A stretch of DNA of 64,000 nt, taken from NCBI GenBank assembly GCA_045612105.1, contig JAZKYL010000113.1, forward strand, positions 62,001 to 126,000, written 5' to 3'. This document shows positions 10,501-18,767 of the stretch, piece by piece. The notes beneath the pieces were generated by a model. It was not told where the DNA came from and ran no database searches. It was given only the letters and a program-made list of their open reading frames with translations. The first letter of the stretch is position 1, and every line of letters starts with the position of its first letter. A program made the translations under genes and the position numbers. The DNA is from SVTX01 sp045612105. GTDB lineage: Bacteria > Bacillota > Clostridia > Oscillospirales > CAG-272.

Positions 10501-12902
10501 CCCGCGTGAGTGTGCTGAGGCTGATTGCTGTAGCCCTTATCAGCTTCAAGCTCGAACCAGTAAGGCATGGACTGTGAACGGAAGTCGGGAAGAGTCCAAA
10601 GGTCACGCGCGCCGTACCAAGGAGCGATACAGCTAGTTTCCGTTGTTCCTACGGAGAGGTGATAGTAAGGCCAGAAGTACTGAATAGAGGAAAGCTGCTT
10701 GAGCGGAACCGCTCCCCAATTCTGATATAGGTTAAGAACGTTGAATTCAACCTTTTCATCAGCGGGAAGAACAATGGGGAAGAGAGTTTCGCCATAAGTC
10801 ATATCACCTGCAAAGAAGATAGGCTCCTCATTTTCTCCTCCGAAGTTCTTGGAGACCTCGGTAAGAATAGGAAGAACAAGGTTCTTGTCACTGACGATAG
10901 CTGCTGATTCAAGACAACCGGAGGAGGTAACAGTTCTGATATAAATAGCTCTGTCAACAACTCTGTTTCTCATCTTGATATTGATGGTATAATGATTGTT
11001 ACCGTCATAGAAGAAGGGAGCGTTGAAGCCTGTTCCGTTGATGTTGAATACGTATGCTCCGGTTATGGAGTCATATTCAACAAAGTCATCACTGGAGATG
11101 TTGGTGAGAGGTAGTCTCTCAAACTCAGCCTCTGCGATAAATGCATCAAAGCTGTGTTTTTCATCGGTATAGATTCTGTTTCCGGTGAAGAAGTCGTTGG
11201 AGGTATTGACCTCCTTATGCTCGGTAGCACTTGTTGCGGGATCGTCAAATGCGATGGGATCAATAGTGCCGTTCTCGGGAGTTACGGTTTGAGTGATAAT
11301 GTAGTAGCCGTCCTTGAGCTCAACGGTCATCTTTCCGGCATTTTCATCAACGGGAATGATGTATCCGAAGATACCAACACCCTTGATGTCAAATCCTATG
11401 TACTCCGCGGTTGCCCAATCAACCCCCTCAAGAGTGGTGTGGAGATCAGTTGCAGCATCCTTAACAATGATCTTGTCAACAGTGTCAGCCGCGATCTCGG
11501 TTGCCATTCCGACCTCTTTGATGCCTGTTATTTTCTGAGTGGCAACAAAATGAAGTGCCTGATGAAGCTTGTCGGAATAAGTGTGGTAGGTTCTGTCAAG
11601 GAAGAGTCCGGCAAAGCCCTGAACCTCAGCGTTAACAAGCTTAAGGTCCTTAAGATTAATAACTTCGCCTTCCTTAGTTCCGTCGAAATCTATACGTATC
11701 TTGCTGACAGTATCGGTATAGCCTGCGCCGTTAGAAAGAAGTACAGTATAGGTGTGCCATTCACCGTCGTTGGAAATGTTAGTTGTAACGCTGCACTCAT
11801 TGGTGTGGTTAGTAGCATCGCCGGCAATATAATAGATCTGCAACTGATCAGCGCCCTCTGACTTGATCGAGAACTGGATAGCGTTATAATCGTTAGCTGA
11901 GAACGTGTACTTGTTGTCGCCGCCAGCCATATAGATATAGGGGTCACCGCCGCCGATCTTTACGCTTATCTCTCCGTCCTTAGAGATCTTTATGTTCTTT
12001 ATACCTGCGCTTATAGAGGAGAAGAGCTGAGAATCAAGATCAAGGCTGTTATGTATTGTCGTATCGCCCGCAAAGTCATTTTCGAGCATATGTACGTCGT
12101 AATAGTAATAACCTATTCTGTAAATGTTAGGTCTTATATTCTTTGAGGATGCGGAAGAGTAAAATCTCTCGCCGTTCTCCTTTGTAACGAATACGTCCAT
12201 AGTGTTCTGAACGTAAACACCGCCCTGCTTGTTGGTGATAGAGGTGACCTTCTTTGAACCGGTAAGAGAATAATTAAGGTTCATATTGAGGTTCTCAATG
12301 CGATAGTCATCTCTTGAAGCGGTGGTGTAGTAGGACTGAACGCCATTCGCCATTTTCTGAGCGTACTCAATGGAAGGGGAATAAACGTTATCTTCAAGAA
12401 CCGGACCGACAAATTCTTCGGTCGTTTCCTCTTCGGTGGTGATCTCTTCGCTTTCTTCGGTAGAACCAAAAGACTCGGTATTTTCAGATGATTCGTTGGA
12501 TTCAGAAGTGGAAGATTCTGTGTCAGAAGAGGCTTCGGAGGAATCGATAATATTTGTAGCAACAGCGGTTGTTTCCGCAGCCGAATCGGAATCGGCCATT
12601 GATTCGGAAATTGCATCTGTTTCGGAATTTTCTAAGGAGTCAGTTTCCGTAGTTTCAGGCTCTGTTTCGGAAGGAGTACTTTCGCTGCTCTCTCCGTCAG
12701 TTTCTGTAGTTACGGTAGGCTTGGAAGTTTCGTTTTTTTCAACTGTGGCACTTTCGGTGGTGTTATTACTACTTTCCGAAGGAGCCTTAGTTGTTGTCGT
12801 TTCTTCATTTCCGGCGCATGATGCCAAAGCGGTGCAGAGAATAGCTCCCAGCATCAAAATGGCAAGACAGGCAGAAAGAATTGACAAGAATGTTTTTTTC
12901 AT
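7581..12902 (-). CDS. Giant surface lipoprotein with CBM-like modules, function unknown
   Basis: This 1773-residue exported protein begins with a hydrophobic signal ending in the lipobox LASC, so Cys29 would be lipidated and the protein anchored outside the membrane. Residues about 30-165 form a linker made almost only of Ser, Thr, Glu and Asp. At least two stretches resemble beta-sandwich carbohydrate-binding modules, each with a DGEWH motif followed by a segment listing structural residues (about 315-430 and 1180-1310). A WSADGGKTWHDA segment lies near 1480. Near 1630-1665 is one copy of the Cys-pair module seen in the other two lipoproteins (CKHDM...CKCGEAEF). No catalytic domain was recognised. 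The minus-strand RBS AAAGGA precedes ATG, and a consensus promoter lies 47 nt upstream. Glycan binding is inference. Confidence 0.8.
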   Translation of the reverse strand: MKKTFLSILSACLAILMLGAILCTALASCAGNEETTTTKAPSESSNNTTESATVEKNETSKPTVTTETDGESSESTPSETEPETTETDSLENSETDAISESMADSDSAAETTAVATNIIDSSEASSDTESSTSESNESSENTESFGSTEESEEITTEEETTEEFVGPVLEDNVYSPSIEYAQKMANGVQSYYTTASRDDYRIENLNMNLNYSLTGSKKVTSITNKQGGVYVQNTMDVFVTKENGERFYSSASSKNIRPNIYRIGYYYYDVHMLENDFAGDTTIHNSLDLDSQLFSSISAGIKNIKISKDGEISVKIGGGDPYIYMAGGDNKYTFSANDYNAIQFSIKSEGADQLQIYYIAGDATNHTNECSVTTNISNDGEWHTYTVLLSNGAGYTDTVSKIRIDFDGTKEGEVINLKDLKLVNAEVQGFAGLFLDRTYHTYSDKLHQALHFVATQKITGIKEVGMATEIAADTVDKIIVKDAATDLHTTLEGVDWATAEYIGFDIKGVGIFGYIIPVDENAGKMTVELKDGYYIITQTVTPENGTIDPIAFDDPATSATEHKEVNTSNDFFTGNRIYTDEKHSFDAFIAEAEFERLPLTNISSDDFVEYDSITGAYVFNINGTGFNAPFFYDGNNHYTINIKMRNRVVDRAIYIRTVTSSGCLESAAIVSDKNLVLPILTEVSKNFGGENEEPIFFAGDMTYGETLFPIVLPADEKVEFNVLNLYQNWGAVPLKQLSSIQYFWPYYHLSVGTTETSCIAPWYGARDLWTLPDFRSQSMPYWFELEADKGYSNQPQHTHAGYQYFLQYTDADGNYNATENISNVIDSAGPVYVDTDMTYISDDGKIKVVYTHVEMPQEDELRAYYEINYEILEEVKIKDFANDFSFYSFEGYSGYYQKMGYWSENGDNDCVVHKDTNGTAEAEKLVLGNDCPYVALYDLKTYKESSWTYNNANMGFVIHSSDIVIDGVERNDNFVIMGKNYVYSLSMDLGEVTLKPGDTINLNMVITPWGHVSPETDTNMQNIRENTCLNPLTVEVSEGEKIESVFVPKILSTNGESAEFTLSGGTSNVVARVYGFNMLTNPKLYEKIGDEWVEYVTSSIDTPDKMGNKHYYDGYYVYYDGDGTFSYAFAVNMTDAESRTFKIVANEEFKRWPNIQMGSDSPLNVYLPSSTIYAQTNGGVKGIGKVELSDDGSYVRYYGDGLGTSEAYFQPFNNTSEIETGAYVVLKYRIPKTNIETNYFQFFTTTDPDIEMAKCSLTAGTAYHDGEWHIMVVDVKAMGHAHFADNGDGKTYIARYLRLDIFNVPMSSTSYIDIAYMGMIDDLNKLFELEKLSENKCDEVRVFTGSSKYIAYDLDGNVVGESESGSGSTPVTPTIKDYIDPDNEQGYTKSNTAYVSGLDFINGRGDGDPSDPAFNSYRSHQVVGPKVVVYDNATAGNAYLALAGWTMVYEGIEKYVWSADGGKTWHDAVLYNRNELATATGGIKSAGDGHFNATVEGFNADTYNQEYYVNSVYQGSYNTPSGIAAHLVDYIGQEVDVTFAVVPKNAPTTLCLIGHITNVRVYESDEAADAGEACKHDMVSGYKFVDDGDDSTDKAKIVGTCKCGEAEFETSDPSFVFFFNAIGTQSNVQPTVFENSKGYRIIDASTYVINGADKSFKADANGILQGSGWMGMNGGVAGIVYRVYDANGNELTTGWVDAGATISDRTDLGGEMSKRGIEVQYGKGHQFSIDLSSFFANNEKINVQFAFVAAGAPEGSNDKYVYAGEFTNISKAS

Positions 12903-12948
12903 AGCAATATCCTTTCTTTGTTTTTTAATAATAAATCGCTACTATATT

Positions 12949-12977
12949 ATTATAAATTATTTGTTACGATATGTCAA
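12949..12977 (-). promoter_or_regulatory. SigA-type promoter of the giant lipoprotein gene
   Basis: Perfect TTGACA-N17-TATAAT on the minus strand, about 50 nt before the start codon. Confidence 0.88.
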
Positions 12978-13367
12978 TAACTATTTTCGAGAATTGTAGC
13001 ACAAATTTCATTTATCAGTTGATATTTTGGTTTTGTCTCCTAATGAAAAAATGGAGTAGAATCCGGATGTTAAAAACAGAATAATTAAATATTATGTTGG
13101 AGAACATAGTATAATTATATAAAATAATTTAGTGGATTTGAATACTATTTTAGACTTAATTTATACACTAAAAGATATTATAAAGCTTGACTGCATTATA
13201 ATAATCGAATATTTAATGATTGAATTTTCATAAGAACCTCCTGTATTATTTTCCTGTAAAATTATTATACCAAAAATTCATTACGATTTCCTTGAATTTT
13301 TTGTGCTGTTTTTTGTAAAATCTTTGTTTTTTTGATGTTAGTTAATTTTAGGATACAATAATAATAA
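12978..13367. other. AT-rich gap with one micro-ORF
   Basis: Apart from the micro-ORF at 13196-13231 no gene is visible. The stretch is strongly AT-rich with stops in all frames. A short dyad TATGTT-GGAG-AACATA lies at about 13093-13108, beside a TATAAT sequence. Confidence 0.5.
13196..13231 (-). CDS. Possible 11-residue micro-ORF with ideal Shine-Dalgarno
   Basis: On the minus strand a perfect AGGAGG lies five bases before ATG, followed by codons for MKIQSLNIRLL and TAA. A TATAAT box lies about 30 nt upstream. The peptide is too short to judge by coding content. It could be a leader peptide, a small protein or the stump of a deleted gene. No downstream gene on that strand starts for almost 300 nt. 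Confidence 0.3.
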   Translation of the reverse strand: MKIQSLNIRLL

Positions 13368-13401
13368 AGAACCGTTCCAAGCAAAAGCTCAAAACGGTTC
13401 T
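13368..13401 (-). terminator. Terminator of the rlmL-rsmA-GH25 operon
   Basis: A 9-bp stem AGAACCGTT/AACGGTTCT with a 16-nt loop, followed on the minus strand by TTATTATTATT, 15 nt after the GH25 gene stop. Confidence 0.65.
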
Positions 13402-13415
13402 GAATTTATTGGTTA

Positions 13416-15125
13416 TTAGGACATATGCTCAAAAGATTCGGTTTCCTCGGTTTCGGTTTCCTCGGTTTCGCTTTCTGTTTCTGTTTCCTCGTTCTCGACA
13501 AGTGAAAAACCGTTAAATCCGTTAGATTTTATAAGCGTTGGATAATCCTTGTAGGAATAATCGAAATCAACGGCACCTACTATAGGAGAAAGTTTTCCGG
13601 TTTTACAATACTGCCACATTCCAAGTGTTTCACCGTATTTTTCTGTATCCCAGACAAAGCTTTCAAGATCATCGGCATTCCAATCGAAGTGTTCTTTGGA
13701 TGGATAACGTGAATACCAGATCTCAAAGAGCTCAATCATATTCTCGGTCTGCATTATGTTGAAAAGGAATTCATTGCTTACGTAAAGTCCGGTATAATAG
13801 TTTTCCTTTTGCAAAGCGGAGAAGAAGGTTAGACACATTTCCGTTATGATGGGTGATGCTATCTCACTAGGATAATAGTCTTCTTTGCGAACGTCCTCGA
13901 TATCAAGATAAATAGGATATTCAAATTGCTTTCCTTCAAGCCAATCAAGTACGTTTTCGGCATCCGTGCGTATTTCAGATACACTCGATGAATAAGTAAA
14001 GAAATAAACGCCAACGTCAATTCCGGCAGCCTTTGCGCCCTCATAGTCCATTTCGAAGGTGGGTTCAATTCCACCGTCCATATTATCGTTGCGTATAGTA
14101 CTTCCTATCTTCAACATAACGTAATCAACACCCGCTTCTTTGAGCGCGACCCAATCCAAAGGCTCGTAGTTGCCGTTTGCATCAACGGTGTGATTCCATT
14201 TTGAAATATCTATTCCGTGAGCTATGACTTGGTTATTGCCGGAATATGCATTGTCTAAAATGTCACTGTAAAAACGGTAATTGCCTTTATAATTGAACCC
14301 GCAATCGCAATAAAACTCAGTATATCCCATATCGGAAACGGTTGGTGAGATCACGCTCATTTTGAAATTATGACCAAGAGGCGCATAAGTCTCACTGTAA
14401 GAGTATCCACAACCGCATTTATAGACCGTCTCACCGGTTAAAGTACAAGTGGGAGTAGAAATGATCTCTTCTGCAAGAGTGTGACCTTTCGGTTCAACGA
14501 AGCTTGAAACGAAAGAGTATTCACAAAGCTGGCACGTGTAGGTTGTAAAACCTTGTTCTGTGCAGGTAGGATCGGTAATAGACTCGTTAAGCAGATGTCC
14601 AATGGGATTGACGTGATCTGAAGTAAAACGAAGATCACAGTTTTTGCATCCGTAATCGACAAATCCCTGATCGGTACAAGTCGGATCGGTGGTTTTATCC
14701 ACAAGCTCATGGCCGAGAGGGGGAACTATATGATCTTTGTAAGTATCGTCGCATCTTTCACAAACGTAAGTGGTAAAACCGGATTCAACGCAGGTTGGAG
14801 GCAGAACGGTTTCTTTATAGTTGTGTCCCAAAGCAGACGTGATCTCGGATCTGTAAGAAAAGCCACAATGACAAGTGTGCTCTGTGTAGCCCAGCTGAGT
14901 ACAGGTGTTACCGGTCTTTTTGCTTGTAAAGGTATGACCATATGCCGGCAGGACTTCCTCGTATGAGTCACCGCAATCAATACATGCGTTGACAATTTTA
15001 CCGTCAACGTCACAGGTGGGATGTATTATTGTTTCTTCATACTCATGGTTGCAGAAGCTGCATGCAGGAAGTGATAATAATACGCAAAACAAAAATATAA
15101 AAAACAAAAACTTTAAGTATTTCAT
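13416..15125 (-). CDS. Lipoprotein with seven Cys-pair repeats and a GH25 lysozyme domain
   Basis: In this 569-residue protein the signal peptide ends in the lipobox LPAC (Cys22). Residues about 25-282 hold seven tandem modules of 37-39 residues with the pattern PTC-x3-G-x3-Y-x-C-x2-C, then GH near the end; several lack the one-residue linker and read CxC, and the last has lost its first Cys. Residues about 300-530 form a GH25 (Chalaropsis-type) muramidase barrel: GIDISKW with Asp306, FEMDYEGAKAAGIDVGVYFF, and YLDIED with Asp408 and Glu410 as expected catalytic acids. The tail (540-569) is Glu/Thr-rich. It is likely a surface-tethered cell-wall hydrolase. It starts 7 nt after rsmA, so is translated from the same operon, an unusual pairing. 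Confidence 0.9.
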   Translation of the reverse strand: MKYLKFLFFIFLFCVLLSLPACSFCNHEYEETIIHPTCDVDGKIVNACIDCGDSYEEVLPAYGHTFTSKKTGNTCTQLGYTEHTCHCGFSYRSEITSALGHNYKETVLPPTCVESGFTTYVCERCDDTYKDHIVPPLGHELVDKTTDPTCTDQGFVDYGCKNCDLRFTSDHVNPIGHLLNESITDPTCTEQGFTTYTCQLCEYSFVSSFVEPKGHTLAEEIISTPTCTLTGETVYKCGCGYSYSETYAPLGHNFKMSVISPTVSDMGYTEFYCDCGFNYKGNYRFYSDILDNAYSGNNQVIAHGIDISKWNHTVDANGNYEPLDWVALKEAGVDYVMLKIGSTIRNDNMDGGIEPTFEMDYEGAKAAGIDVGVYFFTYSSSVSEIRTDAENVLDWLEGKQFEYPIYLDIEDVRKEDYYPSEIASPIITEMCLTFFSALQKENYYTGLYVSNEFLFNIMQTENMIELFEIWYSRYPSKEHFDWNADDLESFVWDTEKYGETLGMWQYCKTGKLSPIVGAVDFDYSYKDYPTLIKSNGFNGFSLVENEETETESETEETETEETESFEHMS

Positions 15126-15132
15126 AGTATTC

Positions 15133-16008
15133 CTATCCTTCGGAGGTTATTTCTTTAAACAAAAGATCGGATAACGCGCAAAAATCGGCAACGGTAAGCT
15201 TTTCTCCGCGCACGTCGGGTCTGTGACCGCATTCAACAATCATTTCGGTAAGTCTCTCCTTGCTGATCTCGGGGAATCCGGTCATAAGCGAGTTGGGAAG
15301 AGTCTTTCTTCGCTGTTCAAATGCCGCCTTTACTGTTCTGAAGAACATCGGCTCGTCAAGAGGCTTTATAGGCTTGTCTTTCCAAAGATCAATTCTAACC
15401 ACGCTTGAAGTTACCTTGGGAGGAGGCATAAAGCGATCGGCACTTACGGTAAAAAGCATTTTTGCGTCACCGTAGTAGTCGATCACAGCGGTAATCGCAC
15501 CGCAGTTTTTCTTGCCCGCACCGGCAGAGAGTCTTTCGGCAACCTCGGTCTGCACCATAACCGTGATAGAGTCAAAGGGAAGCTTGCTTTCGATAAGCTT
15601 CATCAAAATGGGAGTTGTAATGTAATAAGGCAGATTGGCGCAGACTGCAACCTTACCCATTTCAAAATAGGGGGCAAGAGTAGACTCAAGGTCTGCCTTC
15701 ATAATGTCTTCGTTGATGACAGTGACATTTTTGTAACCGTCAAGAGTGTATTTAAGAACGGGAATAAGCCCCGAGTCGATTTCAAAGGCAACGACACGGG
15801 CATATCTCTCGCAAAGCTCGCGTGTCATACAGCCGATACCGGGACCGATCTCGATAACGGTAATATCCTTGTCGTCGTTGCAGGCATCGGCGATGTCCTC
15901 AACTGTCATATTGTCGGTCAAAAAGTTCTGTCCGTACTCCTTTTTAAAGGAAAGACCGAACATATCCATGACCTGTTTAATTGTTTTAGGATCACAAAGA
16001 TTAAGCAT
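15133..16008 (-). CDS. rsmA: 16S rRNA adenine(1518/1519)-N6-dimethyltransferase
   Basis: This 291-residue KsgA-family enzyme dimethylates A1518 and A1519 in helix 45 of 16S rRNA late in 30S assembly, using S-adenosylmethionine. Motif I EIGPGIGCMTREL near residue 53, the acidic FEID after the second strand and the catalytic motif IV NLPYYI near residue 125 are intact. YGQNFLTD near residue 25 is the expected N-terminal signature. AAGGAA precedes ATG. It lies 12 nt after the THUMP methyltransferase gene, so both RNA-modification genes are in one operon. Confidence 0.96.
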   Translation of the reverse strand: MLNLCDPKTIKQVMDMFGLSFKKEYGQNFLTDNMTVEDIADACNDDKDITVIEIGPGIGCMTRELCERYARVVAFEIDSGLIPVLKYTLDGYKNVTVINEDIMKADLESTLAPYFEMGKVAVCANLPYYITTPILMKLIESKLPFDSITVMVQTEVAERLSAGAGKKNCGAITAVIDYYGDAKMLFTVSADRFMPPPKVTSSVVRIDLWKDKPIKPLDEPMFFRTVKAAFEQRRKTLPNSLMTGFPEISKERLTEMIVECGHRPDVRGEKLTVADFCALSDLLFKEITSEG

Positions 16009-16020
16009 AAATGTTCCTTA

Positions 16021-17232
16021 TTACTTGTTATATTTTTTATTATAATTCTTGTTTTTGTCAAATTGACGGTTCTTATCAAAGCTCTTTTTTTCAAAAGGCT
16101 TGTCCTGTCTGAACTCGGCAGGCTTGAAGAATTGATAGAGCGTACAGGGAAGCATTCCGTTATAAAGCTTTCGAGTTTTATCCGCGCGTCTGCCGTAAAG
16201 CTTTTCAAAATAGTCGCAGGAGGTAATAACGTATATATGCCAAGGCTCAAAGGTCTTGAAATGGCGGCCGATATCCTTATAAAGAAATTCCACCTCACGC
16301 ATATCGCCCATTCGCTCGCCGTAAGGGGGATTGCAGACGATAGTACCGCGTCTGCCCTCGGGTTTTTCGATCTTTCTCGCGTCACAGGAGAAAATGTTTA
16401 TGTTTTCCTCAACTCCGGCACGGAGAGCATTTTCGTAGGCTACGTCAAGAATGTCCTCATCGATATCAGATGCCCAAGCCTCGAATTTCGAATCTTTAAT
16501 TTCAAATGACGCGGCTTCCTCGCGAGCATTTTTCCACATTTCATCATTAATACGCGGAAAAGCCTCTGAAGCGAATTCACGCTTTAGACCGGGAGCGATC
16601 CTGCGGGCGATCATAGCTGCCTCGATGGCAATAGTTCCCGAGCCGCAAAAGGGGTCCCAGAAAAGATTTTCCTCACAGGGTCTCGAGGTCAGAGCAATAG
16701 CAGCAGCTAAGGTCTCACGAAGAGGCGCGGCACCCGCATCCGGGCGGTATCCTCGCTTGTGAAGTGCTGTTCCCGAGGTATCGATCATCAGCATCGCCTC
16801 ATCCTTTAGAATGAAAAACTCGACTTTGTATTTAATTGCGGTCTCGTCAAACCAAGCGATGCCGTATGCACCCGAAAGCCTATCAACTATCGCCTTTTTT
16901 ACTATACTCTGACAGTCGGGGATAGACGTAAGCTTACTCTTGATCGAATGACCGGTAACAGGGAACTGATCAAGTCTGCCGATCCAATCTTCCCAACGAA
17001 TTGCATTGGTGCCGTCAAATAGCTCCGTAAAGCTTTCGGCATGAAAACGACCGAGAACGATAAAAACTCTCTCGGCTAAACGAAGATTTATATTAACTCT
17101 CGGAATATCCTTTTCCTCGCCCTCGAAGAGTACTCGACCGTCAATGGTCTCAACTCTTTTAAGACCAAGTGCGTCGATCTCCTCACCAAGCTGTTTTTCA
17201 AGCCCAAAAAGGCAGGTTGCTGCAAGTAACAT
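16021..17232 (-). CDS. THUMP-domain 23S rRNA guanine-N2 methyltransferase (YpsC/RlmL-type)
   Basis: This 403-residue protein has an N-terminal ferredoxin-like/THUMP RNA-binding region (about 1-155), then a class I methyltransferase domain with FWDPFCGSGTIAIEA (motif I, near residue 190) and the base-methylation motif NPPYGERMG near residue 305. It corresponds to the RlmL half of the E. coli RlmKL fusion and to B. subtilis YpsC. The final 30 residues are a low-complexity Lys/Asn/Phe tail (KNKNYNKKYNK), probably an RNA-contacting extension. It is the first gene of the operon with rsmA and the GH25 lipoprotein, behind a perfect promoter. Confidence 0.85.
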   Translation of the reverse strand: MLLAATCLFGLEKQLGEEIDALGLKRVETIDGRVLFEGEEKDIPRVNINLRLAERVFIVLGRFHAESFTELFDGTNAIRWEDWIGRLDQFPVTGHSIKSKLTSIPDCQSIVKKAIVDRLSGAYGIAWFDETAIKYKVEFFILKDEAMLMIDTSGTALHKRGYRPDAGAAPLRETLAAAIALTSRPCEENLFWDPFCGSGTIAIEAAMIARRIAPGLKREFASEAFPRINDEMWKNAREEAASFEIKDSKFEAWASDIDEDILDVAYENALRAGVEENINIFSCDARKIEKPEGRRGTIVCNPPYGERMGDMREVEFLYKDIGRHFKTFEPWHIYVITSCDYFEKLYGRRADKTRKLYNGMLPCTLYQFFKPAEFRQDKPFEKKSFDKNRQFDKNKNYNKKYNK

Positions 17233-17267
17233 ACAGTAGTTGACCTTTCATAAAAACATATAAATAT

Positions 17268-17296
17268 ATTATAATATAAAAATACTCTTTTGTCAA
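17268..17296 (-). promoter_or_regulatory. SigA-type promoter of the THUMP methyltransferase operon
   Basis: Perfect TTGACA-N17-TATAAT on the minus strand, directly after the rmuC terminator. Confidence 0.9.
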
Positions 17297-17298
17297 TA

Positions 17299-17325
17299 AA
17301 AAGCAGGCGAAAAACGCCTGCTTTT
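17299..17325 (-). terminator. rmuC terminator
   Basis: A perfect 11-bp stem AAAAGCAGGCG/CGCCTGCTTTT with a 5-nt loop. On the minus strand it is followed by TTATT, 9 nt after the rmuC stop. Confidence 0.85.
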
Positions 17326-17333
17326 AATAAAAA

Positions 17334-18671
17334 TTATTCGTCAGACTCCGACAAGGTTTGCGATTCGATGCCGAGAACCGCTTCTGCCTCGGGTGTTTCA
17401 AGCTCCTCGATACCTTTAAGCTTCTTTTGAATCATATCGTTTCTGTGTTGAGCGTCATCAAGAGATCTGCCTGCCTCGTCGATCTTTTTCTTAGCCTTTG
17501 CCAAAACTGTTGAGAAAGTGTCGTATTGCGATTTGACGGCGGAAAGTATCTTGCGAACCTCGTTTGCCTTTTCGTTGATGGCGGCGAATCTGAAGCCCAT
17601 AGCGAGGGAATTAAGTAGAGCCGTAATTGTTGAAGGACCGGCTATCATAATGTTGAATTCTGTCTGAAGTCGCTCGGGAATAGCGTTAGGGGAGCTGGCT
17701 ATTTCCGCGTAAAGCCCCTCGCTTGCGAGATACATAATAGCAAAAGGAGTTGTCTTTGGAACACTTATGTACTTTCTGATAGTTCTTGCTTCGTGAATGA
17801 CTCTTTCCTCAAGAGCCTTTCTTGCCGCCTTCGTTGCTTCCGCATCGGCACGGTCAGCCGCCTCGCAAAGACGAACGTAATCCTCCATCGGGAACTTGGA
17901 ATCAAGGGGAAGATAAGTGATCTCGGCATAATTTTCACCCGAAGGTATCTTGATCGCAAACTCGACTCGTTCTTTGCTTGAAGCTGACGGAGCGTAGTTT
18001 TCAACGTACATATTGGGAATAGTCTGGTCAAGAATGTTCTTGAGCTGAACCTCCGCCCAGGTTCCTCTTGACTTAACGTTGCTCAAAACTCGGTTAAGGG
18101 AAGTAACGTGCTCGGTAATACCGCCCGACATCTCCTTCATCTCTCCAAGTGCCTTGTAAAGATTCTCAAGCTGTCCCGAAACTGTCTTGAACGAGCTGTC
18201 AAGCCTCTGTGTGAGGGTGTTGGTAAGCTTTTCGTCAACAACGGTTCTCATTTCATCAAGCTTTTTCTCGTTGCTCTCGCGAATCTTTGTCAAGGACTCC
18301 TCAATACGCTGATTCTGCTTCTCGGTCATTTCCGCATTTTTTTCACGTATCGTGTTAATGCCAACGGTCATTTCGCGGAAGATCCTTATAAGCTGCTCGC
18401 GGTTGGTCTCGGTCAAACTCTCAAGACGCTTGTTGATCTCGGCGATCTGCTTCGAGACCTCCTCGCGCTGCGCCTGACCAATAACGTTCTGCTCGCTTCT
18501 GTTTCTGGAAAATTCGTTATAAATGCTTTCTTTAAGCTCGTCAAGCTTTTTCTCGGTCTTGCTGCTTTCCGAAAACCTGTTAATTTTGCCGTAAAGGGAA
18601 ACGGCGACAATGAGGCACACAACGGAAACGAGCAAAGAAACGATGCCGATTATTAAAATAATAATATCCAT
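17334..18671 (-). CDS. rmuC: DNA recombination protein RmuC
   Basis: This 445-residue protein has an N-terminal transmembrane helix (residues 1-25, IIILIIGIVSLLVSVVCLIV), a long coiled coil (about 30-180, with EKKLDELKESI and IRESNEKKLDEM), then the nuclease-like RmuC core (about 190-400, RGTWAEVQLKNIL and LPLDSKFPMEDYVRLCEAAD). RmuC limits inversions at short repeats and is thought to trim DNA ends. A longer reading from a TTG at 18686 is possible, but GGAG lies six bases before the ATG at 18671, inside the longer version, so the ATG is preferred. Confidence 0.92.
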   Translation of the reverse strand: MDIIILIIGIVSLLVSVVCLIVAVSLYGKINRFSESSKTEKKLDELKESIYNEFSRNRSEQNVIGQAQREEVSKQIAEINKRLESLTETNREQLIRIFREMTVGINTIREKNAEMTEKQNQRIEESLTKIRESNEKKLDEMRTVVDEKLTNTLTQRLDSSFKTVSGQLENLYKALGEMKEMSGGITEHVTSLNRVLSNVKSRGTWAEVQLKNILDQTIPNMYVENYAPSASSKERVEFAIKIPSGENYAEITYLPLDSKFPMEDYVRLCEAADRADAEATKAARKALEERVIHEARTIRKYISVPKTTPFAIMYLASEGLYAEIASSPNAIPERLQTEFNIMIAGPSTITALLNSLAMGFRFAAINEKANEVRKILSAVKSQYDTFSTVLAKAKKKIDEAGRSLDDAQHRNDMIQKKLKGIEELETPEAEAVLGIESQTLSESDE

Positions 18672-18700
18672 ATAAACTCCGTTCAAAATTAGTTATATAT

Positions 18701-18729
18701 ATTGTATCACATAAAATTGATTTTGTCAA
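18701..18729 (-). promoter_or_regulatory. SigA-type promoter of rmuC
   Basis: TTGACA-N17-TACAAT on the minus strand. Its -35 box directly follows the terminator of the upstream MgtC-like gene. Confidence 0.85.
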
Positions 18730-18732
18730 ACA

Positions 18733-18761
18733 AAAAATCCGTCGCCAAGCAACGGATTTTT
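18733..18761 (-). terminator. Terminator of the antiporter-MgtC operon
   Basis: A 10-bp stem AAAAATCCGT/ACGGATTTTT with a 9-nt loop and a T-tract on the minus strand, 7 nt after the MgtC-like stop. Confidence 0.8.
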
Positions 18762-18767
18762 GATGTA

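Noticed and set aside
9057..10577. 506-codon open frame on the plus strand
   Set aside because: It lies wholly antisense to the giant lipoprotein, has no Shine-Dalgarno and translates to a low-complexity Val/Ile/Ser-rich sequence mirroring the real frame.
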